A DNA stretch of 5,153 nucleotides from positions 1 to 5,153 of the forward strand of contig JASHWN010000593.1 of NCBI GenBank assembly GCA_030044035.1, read 5' to 3'. This document shows positions 1-4,577 of the stretch, piece after piece (within the stretch, counting starts at the first letter, position 1; each line of letters begins with the position of its first letter). The DNA is from Xanthobacteraceae bacterium. Lineage in GTDB: Bacteria > Pseudomonadota > Alphaproteobacteria > Rhizobiales > Xanthobacteraceae. The position numbers were made by a program, and so were the translations under genes. The notes beneath the pieces were generated by a model. It did not search any database and was not told where the DNA came from. It saw nothing but the letters and a program-made list of their open reading frames with translations.

Positions 1-19
1 CTATCGTTTCAAAGAGTAG
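1..19 (+). CDS. chvI: C-terminal tail of a response regulator, probably ChvI (partial)
   Basis: Only the last codons are inside the window: read from position 2 they give Y-R-F-K-E followed by TAG (17-19), and the first base fits a preceding Gly codon. OmpR/PhoB-type winged-helix regulators typically end in a G-Y-R-F motif, in the last strand of the DNA-binding domain. In Hyphomicrobiales the gene directly upstream of chvG is chvI, its partner response regulator, on the same strand. The identification rests on five residues plus gene order, so it is an inference; the sequence upstream of the window would settle it. Confidence 0.65.
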
Positions 20-274
20 CGTAACGCGCCGCGGCGCAGCCGTTTGGCTTTAAGGCAGTCCGGCACCAGCGAGGCCGGCAGACCTCGGGGCTTTGACTTT
101 GACCATTTGCCGTGCGTAGCGTGGACGACGGGCAGGCCAGGGCCGCCGCCCTGCCGAAGATGTGATTGCCAGCCATAATGGCCCACTGACTGGGACGGCT
201 GACGTGCGGTATTAATGGCGTCTGGTTCCGCTCCCGGCTCGCCGCGCTTGCGCGGCGGGCAGCGAGAGGGGCCG
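20..274. other. chvI-chvG intergenic region
   Basis: No convincing gene is seen here. It holds a perfect hairpin with 6-bp arms (CAGGGC 138-143, GCCCTG 148-153, 4-base loop) and another (GCCGCG 241-246, CGCGGC 251-256, 4-base loop) just before the chvG ribosome binding site. Neither is followed by a T run, so neither looks like an intrinsic terminator. A tandem TTTGAC TTTGAC at 92-103 offers a -35-like hexamer, but the -10 candidates at the right spacing (around 116-122) are poor. The gap is long for two cotranscribed partner genes, so an internal promoter for chvG is possible but not shown. Confidence 0.5.
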
Positions 275-2146
275 ATGCGAACCCCGGCAGACCACGTGCT
301 CGATCGACCCACGAATATCGACCACAACAAAGCGCCGCCGCTTGCGCCGGCGGAAGCGCAGGTCGAGGCCGATCCCGTCGCCGCAGCGGCGGCGGCGCGC
401 GACGACCGTCCGGCGCGCCGTTTGCCGGGCCGCGCGCTCGACTGGCTGCGCCGCGGCTGGCACTTCTTCGTCAACCAGAGCTCGTCGAGCCTGACGCGCC
501 GTATCGTCGTGCTCAATGTCGCCGGCCTGCTCGCGCTCTCGATCGGCATCAATTATCTGTCGCCGTTCCGCGCCCGCCTGATCGATGCGCGCGTTCAGAC
601 GCTGCTGCAGCAAGGCCAGATCATCGCCCACGCCATTGCCGATTCGGCCACCGGCGAAACCGGCTCCGCCATCACCATCGATCCGGAAAAGCTGCAGAAC
701 CTGCAGCCCGGTGAAAGTTACGGCCCCTCTGAGGATGCGCTGTACGGCCTCGATTTCCCGATCGACCCGACGCGTGTGGCGCCGATATTGCGCGACCTCG
801 TTTCGCCCACCAAGACCCGCGCCCGCATCTACGACCGCGACGGCATCCAGCTGGTCGACAGCCGCAGCCTGTTCGGCCGCGGCGACGTGCTGCGCTCCGA
901 CCTGCCGTCGCCCGACGCCAAACAGCCAAGCCTGTTCGAGCGCGCCGTGATCGCGGTGCGGCTATGGCTCAACCGCGGCGACCTGCCGCTTTATCGCGAG
1001 CTCGGTGCCGACCAGGGCAAGGGCTATCCGGAGGTCGCGCAGGCGCTCAACGGCCATGATGCCAGCATGGTGCGCATCAATGATCGCGGCGACGTCATCG
1101 TCTCGGTCGCGGTGCCGGTGCAGCGCTACCGCGCCGTGCGCGGCGCGCTGTTCCTGTCGACGCAGGGCGCCGACATCGACAACATGGTGACGGCGGAACG
1201 GCTCGCCATTCTGAAAGTGTTCTTGATCGCCGCCGCCGTGATGGTGGTGCTGTCGATCCTGTTGGCCGGCACCATCGCCGAGCCGGTGCGGCGCCTGGCC
1301 GACGCGGCCGAGAGCGTGCGTCGCCGCATCCAGTCGCGCGTCGAAATCCCGGATTTCACCCGCCGCCGCGACGAGATCGGCCATCTGTCCGGCACGCTGC
1401 GCGCCATGACCAACGCGCTCTATAGCCGCATCGAAGCCATCGAGCGCTTCGCCGCCGACGTGGCGCATGAGCTGAAAAATCCGCTGACCTCGCTGCGCTC
1501 GGCGGTGGAGACGATGCCGCTCGCCAGGACCGAGGAGAGCCGCAAGCGGCTGCTCGACATCATCCAGCACGACGTCAAGCGGCTCGATCGCCTGATCTCG
1601 GATATTTCCGACGCCAGCCGCCTCGACGCCGAGCTGCAGCGCCAGGAGGCGGCGCCGATCGATCTCGCCAAGCTGCTCACCACCGTGGTCAGCGTCGCCA
1701 ACGAGGTCAAGCGCGACGATTGCGTCAAGGTCACGCTGAATTTCGAAGGCGGCGGCCTGCGCGCATTTCAGGTACCCGGCCACGACTCGCGCCTCGGCCA
1801 GGTGGTCGACAACTTGATCGAAAACGCGCGCTCGTTCTCGCCGCCCGCCGGCACGGTGCGGGTGACGTGCCGGCGCCGGAGGAACCACGTCGAGATTCTG
1901 GTCGACGACGACGGTCCAGGCGTGCGGCCGGACGCGGCGGAGAAAATTTTCGAGCGGTTTTATACCGACCGGCCGCACCAGGGCTTTGGCCAGAATTCCG
2001 GTCTCGGGCTGTCGATCTCGAAGCAGATCGTGGAAGCCCATGGCGGCACGATCTGGGTGGAGAACCGGATCGCAGCCGGCACCGGTGTGGGCGCAGCGCC
2101 GCAGATCGCCGGCGCGCGCTTCATCGTGCGCCTGCCGGCGACGTGA
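275..2146 (+). CDS. chvG: ChvG sensor histidine kinase
   Basis: This is a 623-aa inner-membrane sensor kinase that should autophosphorylate on His and pass the phosphate to ChvI, controlling envelope, exopolysaccharide and acid responses; in rhizobia the periplasmic protein ExoR restrains it. The order is: Ala/Pro-rich cytoplasmic N-terminus (1-70), first membrane segment (about 77-96), periplasmic sensor region (about 97-308), second membrane segment (about 310-335), HAMP (about 333-385), then the kinase. Phosphoacceptor His398 lies in DVAHELKNPLTSLR, the N box is NLIENA (513-518), G1 is DDDGPGV (544-550), the F box is IFERFYTDRP (558-567) and G2 is GLGLS (576-580). All motifs are intact. 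ATG 275 is preferred because GAGAGG lies 5 bases upstream; an in-frame ATG at 215 would add 20 residues but has no visible ribosome binding site. The flanking chvI tail and hprK support the name. Confidence 0.93.
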   Translation: MRTPADHVLDRPTNIDHNKAPPLAPAEAQVEADPVAAAAAARDDRPARRLPGRALDWLRRGWHFFVNQSSSSLTRRIVVLNVAGLLALSIGINYLSPFRARLIDARVQTLLQQGQIIAHAIADSATGETGSAITIDPEKLQNLQPGESYGPSEDALYGLDFPIDPTRVAPILRDLVSPTKTRARIYDRDGIQLVDSRSLFGRGDVLRSDLPSPDAKQPSLFERAVIAVRLWLNRGDLPLYRELGADQGKGYPEVAQALNGHDASMVRINDRGDVIVSVAVPVQRYRAVRGALFLSTQGADIDNMVTAERLAILKVFLIAAAVMVVLSILLAGTIAEPVRRLADAAESVRRRIQSRVEIPDFTRRRDEIGHLSGTLRAMTNALYSRIEAIERFAADVAHELKNPLTSLRSAVETMPLARTEESRKRLLDIIQHDVKRLDRLISDISDASRLDAELQRQEAAPIDLAKLLTTVVSVANEVKRDDCVKVTLNFEGGGLRAFQVPGHDSRLGQVVDNLIENARSFSPPAGTVRVTCRRRRNHVEILVDDDGPGVRPDAAEKIFERFYTDRPHQGFGQNSGLGLSISKQIVEAHGGTIWVENRIAAGTGVGAAPQIAGARFIVRLPAT

Positions 2147-2155
2147 TGAGTCTTT

Positions 2156-2248
2156 GCCGTCGCCCTGAGGAGCGAGCGCAGCGAGCCTCGAAGGGCGACG
2201 GCCGAGGCGCCGCATCCTTCGAGGGCCGCTTCGCGGCCACCTCAGGAT
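2156..2248. repeat. Palindromic intergenic repeat (REP/MITE-like) between chvG and hprK
   Basis: There are two adjacent stem-loops. The first has perfect 11-bp arms (GCCGTCGCCCT 2156-2166 and AGGGCGACGGC 2192-2202) around a 25-base loop rich in GAGCGAGCGCAGCGAGC. The second has outer arms ATCCT (2214-2218) and AGGAT (2244-2248) and an inner stem GGCCGC/GCGGCC (2224-2229, 2233-2238) with a TTC loop. The wording (CCCTGAGGAGC, CCTCGAAGGG, ATCCTTCGAGG, CCTCAGGATGA) is that of short dispersed palindromic elements that I know to be very abundant between genes in Bradyrhizobium relatives; that part is recall and copy number cannot be checked here. The right end overlaps the hprK start codon. Confidence 0.75.
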
Positions 2249-2681
2249 GACGGACCACAAAACGATCCATGCCTCGGCGGTCCTGGTCGGCGCGCGTGCG
2301 GTGCTGATCCGCGGGCCTTCGGGCTCGGGCAAATCGCGCCTGGCGCTTGAACTCATTGCGGCAGCACAGAGCGGGCCGCTGCGCTTTGCGCGTTTGGTCG
2401 GCGATGACCGCGTTCACGTCGAAGCCAGGCACGGCCGGCTGCTGGTGTGTCCGGCAACCGCGCTCGCCGGACTGATCGAGGTGCGCGGCCTCGGCATCCG
2501 CAAGCTGCCCTACGAACCGAGCGCGGTAGTCGGGCTCGTCGTCGACCTCGCCGCGCAAGCGGAACGGCTGCCGCAGGCCGACCAGCAGCGCACCGAACTC
2601 GAAGGCGTCGGCTTGGCGCGGCTTGCCGTCGCAGCGGGCGAACCGGCCTTGCCGAGGGTGCTTTCGCTCCTCACCTCATAG
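2247..2681 (+). CDS. hprK: HPr kinase/phosphorylase, short alphaproteobacterial form
   Basis: The gene encodes 144 aa. HprK phosphorylates HPr on a regulatory serine using ATP and can reverse this with phosphate; in rhizobia it feeds into catabolite control and PTS regulation. The P-loop is GPSGSGKS (23-30), the metal/catalytic acidic motif is GDDRV (52-56), and the HPrK signature IEVRGLGI is at 77-84. The protein consists only of the catalytic core and lacks the N-terminal domain of the roughly 310-aa Firmicutes enzyme, which is normal for alphaproteobacteria. ATG 2247 gives the expected N-terminus, with I-H-A-S-A-V just before the core, but it lies inside the arm of a palindromic repeat and has only AGG directly abutting it, so the ribosome binding site is poor or unusual. 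Its substrate HPr is encoded two genes downstream. Confidence 0.92.
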   Translation: MTDHKTIHASAVLVGARAVLIRGPSGSGKSRLALELIAAAQSGPLRFARLVGDDRVHVEARHGRLLVCPATALAGLIEVRGLGIRKLPYEPSAVVGLVVDLAAQAERLPQADQQRTELEGVGLARLAVAAGEPALPRVLSLLTS

Positions 2682-2955
2682 GACCGAAGTCCGGCGAAGG
2701 CCGAAAGGGCCCGGCGGTTGGGAATTGGTAACCTTAACGGCTTTAGACTCGGCGGGCATTGCGGCAAGTGGTTCCAAGTGGGTTGGAAAGTGCGTTGCCA
2801 GAGGCGGCTTTGGGAAACTTCCGATTCGACTTTGGTCTGCTGCAATGCAACAACTCCCAAAATTCGTCGATACCGCCCCTTGCGCTTAGACTTCGGATAA
2901 CCATGATGGAGGACCTTTCGTGCGGTGCAACCGGGACGCGCCCGCGGGGAGTTCC
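2682..2955. other. hprK-EIIA intergenic region
   Basis: No protein gene is convincing in these 274 bases, which are less GC-rich than the flanking genes. A small GGAC-CGAA-GTCC hairpin (2681-2692) starts at the last base of the hprK stop codon, followed by GGCC-GAAAG-GGCC (2699-2711); there is no T run, so termination is doubtful. The direct repeat CAAGTGG occurs at 2765-2771 and 2775-2781, exactly 10 bases apart, just before a possible -24/-12 promoter (2783-2799). At 2719-2738 there are TTAAC-like sequences resembling a CtrA half site, which is weak. The right end holds a strong GGAGG (2908-2912) and a potential 18-codon leader reading frame. Confidence 0.5.
2783..2799 (+). promoter_or_regulatory. 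Possible sigma-54 (-24/-12) promoter
   Basis: TTGG AAAG TGCG TTGC C has GG and GC separated by exactly 10 bases, as in the RpoN consensus YTGGCACG-N4-TTGCW. The TTGG and TTGC blocks match; the CACG block matches in two of four positions and the last base does not match. It points towards the EIIA-HPr genes, with the start of transcription expected near 2811. PTS(Ntr) genes are often tied to RpoN, which makes the site plausible, but one imperfect match in a 274-base gap can arise by chance. Confidence 0.3.
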
Positions 2956-2959
2956 ATGA
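2903..2959 (+). other. Possible 18-codon leader reading frame ahead of EIIA
   Basis: Starting at a double ATG (2903, 2906), the frame reads MMEDLSCGATGTRPRGVP and stops with TGA at 2957-2959, overlapping the EIIA start codon ATG at 2956 in an ATGA arrangement typical of translational coupling. Its own ribosome binding site is weak. It may be only a chance frame. The GGAGG at 2908-2912 lies inside it and is well placed (7 bases) for a GTG at 2920 that is in frame with EIIA. Confidence 0.2.
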
Positions 2960-3357
2960 TCGGTCTCGTGCTTGTCACCCACGGCCGGCTTGCGATCGAA
3001 TTCCGGACGGCGCTGGAGCATGTGGTCGGGCCGCAGGACCAGATCGAGGCGGTCACCATCGATCCCGAAGACGACGTCGAGGCCCGCCGCAAGGACATCA
3101 TTGCCGCGGTCAAGCGCGTCGACACCGGCGACGGCGTCGCCATCCTCACCGACATGTTCGGCGGCACGCCGTCGAACCTCGCCATCTCGGTGATGAGCCA
3201 GCCGAAGGTCGAAGTGTTGGCCGGCATCAACCTGCCGATGCTGGTCAAGCTCGCCAAAGTGCGCGCCGACCGCCCGCTCGGCGAGGCGGTCGCTGCCGCC
3301 CAGGAAGCCGGGCGCAAATACGTCACCATCGCGAGCCGCGTGCTGACCGGCAAATGA
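2956..3357 (+). CDS. PTS mannose-family EIIA component
   Basis: A 133-aa single-domain cytoplasmic phosphocarrier of the EIIA-Man fold (often called ptsM or manX in alphaproteobacteria). It accepts phosphate from HPr on His9 in the N-terminal LVTHG motif. The second family motif, DMFGGTPSN, is at 66-74 and supports the active site. No EIIB, EIIC or EIID gene is seen, so it is likely a regulatory, non-transporting EIIA, as in other members of this locus. ATG 2956 is chosen because the family begins with the first strand M-I-G-L-V-L-V-T-H-G and GGGGAG lies 4 bases upstream. A GTG at 2920 would add 12 residues and has an excellent GGAGG at 7 bases, so a longer form cannot be excluded. The stop codon overlaps the HPr start by ATGA. 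Confidence 0.92.
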   Translation: MIGLVLVTHGRLAIEFRTALEHVVGPQDQIEAVTIDPEDDVEARRKDIIAAVKRVDTGDGVAILTDMFGGTPSNLAISVMSQPKVEVLAGINLPMLVKLAKVRADRPLGEAVAAAQEAGRKYVTIASRVLTGK

Positions 3358-3686
3358 GCGCGTCGGCCCGCAGCGGCGACGGGCACAAGGCCGATCAACC
3401 CTCGCCAGCTGCCGGGACGGTGAGCCGGGTTTTCGTCATCTGCAACAAAAAGGGCCTGCACGCGCGCGCCTCGGCGCGGTTCGTGCAGACGGTCGAGAAA
3501 TTCGACGCCGAGGTGCGGGTGACCCGCGGCAACGACAGCGTCGGCGGCGACTCGATCATGGGCCTGATGATGCTCGCCGCCGCACCCGGCACCTCGATCA
3601 CGGTCGAAGCATCCGGCAACGAAGCCGCCGAAGTGATGGAAGCGCTGGCGGCGCTGATCGCCTCGCGGTTCGGCGAGGAGGATTGA
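3354..3686 (+). CDS. ptsH: HPr phosphocarrier protein
   Basis: The gene encodes 110 aa. HPr takes phosphate from EI on His36 (GLHARAS, 34-40; equivalent to His15 of Bacillus HPr) and passes it to EIIA proteins. The regulatory serine targeted by HprK is also present: Ser67 in DSIMGLMML, 31 residues after the histidine as in Bacillus (15 and 46). Both regulatory inputs are therefore intact and match the hprK gene nearby. Start ATG 3354 overlaps the EIIA stop (ATGA), suggesting translational coupling because no clear ribosome binding site precedes it. This start gives a 22-residue, Ser/Gly/Ala-rich extension before the HPr fold; an in-frame GTG at 3420 would give an 88-aa protein of standard length. 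EI (ptsP) is not in the window. Confidence 0.93.
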   Translation: MSASARSGDGHKADQPSPAAGTVSRVFVICNKKGLHARASARFVQTVEKFDAEVRVTRGNDSVGGDSIMGLMMLAAAPGTSITVEASGNEAAEVMEALAALIASRFGEED

Positions 3687-3707
3687 TCCCGTAACCCGTT
3701 CTAGCGC

Positions 3708-3736
3708 TTGAAATTAGTACGCGAAACGCGTATATG
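3708..3736 (+). promoter_or_regulatory. Candidate sigma-70-type promoter for the two-gene module
   Basis: TTGAAA (3708-3713) and TATATG (3731-3736) are separated by exactly 17 bases, close to the TTGACA-N17-TATAAT consensus. It begins 21 bases after the HPr stop codon and points into the module. The -10 hexamer includes the ATG (3734) of the first gene, so a transcript begun here would start near 3743 and lack that ATG. Either the first protein starts further in, or it is made only by read-through from the ptsH operon, or the promoter mainly serves the second gene. Confidence 0.45.
3718..3732. promoter_or_regulatory. Perfect dyad, candidate operator
   Basis: TACGCG-AAA-CGCGTA is a perfect inverted repeat with 6-bp arms and a 3-base spacer, placed between the candidate -35 and -10 hexamers and touching the latter. 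Operators in this position are typical for XRE-type antitoxins and repressors that shut off their own operon; the HTH protein encoded at 3957-4490 is the obvious candidate binder. The dyad is seen directly; its role is inferred. Confidence 0.5.
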
Positions 3737-4069
3737 TGGACGAACGCGCAAATCCTCATTGAACTGGATGACGCGGAGGAGTCGATCTGGATAGTCCGGA
3801 TCGTCACCCCAGCCGGCACGCTCGAATTGATGGGCGAAGTGACAAAGGGCGGGCGCGTTCTCCGTGTAGACGGCGCACACGTGCAGGGTTTGCAGCCTGG
3901 GGCGCTTGGCAGGGCCGGTTTGAATGCAATCGGCCGGAAGCTCTTGGAAGAAGCCGATGTCGAAGAAATTATCATTCAAGGAGGCGCTCGAACGACGGGA
4001 GCGAGGCCAAACAGAATCCCGCCCGCGTACCGCTTTCCCCGCCGCAAGGGTTCATCTGCGACGGGCTGA
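3734..4069 (+). CDS. Unrecognised 111-aa protein, partner of an XRE regulator
   Basis: I do not recognise the family with confidence. The first half (residues 5-50) alternates hydrophobic and polar residues and looks beta-strand-rich (ILIELDD, IWIVRIV, TLELMGEV, VLRVDGAHV). A Gly/Leu-rich stretch follows (QGLQPGALGRAGLNAIGRKLLEE, 52-73), then EEIIIQGGARTTG and a basic, proline-containing tail (RIPPAYRFPRR) before the stop. No signal peptide or membrane segment is seen. ATG 3734 has no visible ribosome binding site and lies in a candidate -10 hexamer; the next in-frame ATG is 3830 (79 aa). It overlaps the downstream HTH gene by 113 bases. Pairing with an antitoxin-like HTH protein suggests a toxin or a co-regulator, but this is inference from context only. 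Confidence 0.6.
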   Translation: MWTNAQILIELDDAEESIWIVRIVTPAGTLELMGEVTKGGRVLRVDGAHVQGLQPGALGRAGLNAIGRKLLEEADVEEIIIQGGARTTGARPNRIPPAYRFPRRKGSSATG

Positions 4070-4490
4070 TCCGATCAGTCGTCCGATAGATCTTGCTCGC
4101 TTGCTGGTGTGCTGCGGTCTTTCATTGCGAAAGGCCCACGAAGCGGTCAACCGGCTCGCCGAGGGGGAAACGGTAGCCCTTGAACTGGCGTGCCCCGATA
4201 TCGATCATTCAATCGATCAATTGGCTCGACTGGGTATCGACGCCCGTCCAGTCCAAATGCCGACGGTCGACCCGCGTCACGTCAGGGAAATCTTCGGTCT
4301 CACACAGGCGGAATTTGCCGACCGATTCCTGCTCAATATCGATACGATTCGAAATTGGGAGCAGGGTCGCAATGAGCCGGACCCGAGCGCACGACTGCTC
4401 CTGAAGGTCATAGAAGAGTACCCGCAAGTGATTGAGGCCATTCTGAGCGGGATATCTCCTTCCAAGAAAGGGCGTAGCGGCCCACACTAA
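3957..4490 (+). CDS. XRE-type helix-turn-helix protein, antitoxin/repressor-like
   Basis: The gene encodes 177 aa. The C-terminal part (about 103-163) is an XRE/Cro helix-turn-helix with the recognition segment LTQAEFADRF...IRNWEQGRNEPDPSARLLLKVIEEYP, the layout of HigA/NadS/MqsA-type antitoxins. The middle (about 43-99) reads like a small alpha-beta domain: LARLLVCCGLSLRKAHEAVNR then ALELACPD and LARLGIDARPV. This pattern recalls the ribosomal L7/L12 C-terminal/ClpS-like fold, an inference from pattern only. The first 40 residues are basic and probably disordered, and they lie in the overlap with the upstream gene. ATG 3957 is chosen over the in-frame ATG 3924 because GGAAG lies 6 bases upstream. 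It probably binds DNA as a dimer and may act on the dyad at 3718-3732. Confidence is high for the HTH and moderate for the antitoxin role. Confidence 0.82.
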   Translation: MSKKLSFKEALERRERGQTESRPRTAFPAARVHLRRADPISRPIDLARLLVCCGLSLRKAHEAVNRLAEGETVALELACPDIDHSIDQLARLGIDARPVQMPTVDPRHVREIFGLTQAEFADRFLLNIDTIRNWEQGRNEPDPSARLLLKVIEEYPQVIEAILSGISPSKKGRSGPH

Positions 4491-4577
4491 GGAAGGGATC
4501 GGCGGCTTTGTCTGCTCGGCCGGCTTTCGACTTCGCTTTATGCGTTTGACCAAATCAGTGTTTCGGCCGCGACGCAC

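Noticed and set aside
138..153. Hairpin CAGGGC-CGCC-GCCCTG as a chvI terminator
   Set aside because: It is about 120 bases after the stop and no T run follows it.
1..552. A 183-codon open frame on the minus strand at the left end
   Set aside because: It covers the chvI tail, the gap and the chvG N-terminus antisense, and its composition (Arg/Ser/Ala-rich) is typical of a shadow frame.
962..2356. A 464-codon open frame on the minus strand opposite chvG and the hprK start
   Set aside because: Arg/His/Ala-rich low-complexity product without any family motif; it is the shadow of a high-GC gene whose plus-strand product has all histidine kinase motifs.
2719..2738. TTAAC-like sequences as a CtrA cell-cycle site
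   Set aside because: Only a half-site match is present, not TTAA-N7-TTAA, so chance is likely.
3978..3984. A perfect AAGGAGG, as for a strong ribosome binding site
   Set aside because: No ATG, GTG or TTG lies at a suitable distance in the frames used; it encodes Lys-Glu in the HTH gene.
4491..4577. Terminator between the converging HTH and udgX genes
   Set aside because: No stable stem followed by a T run could be found on either strand in this 87-base gap.
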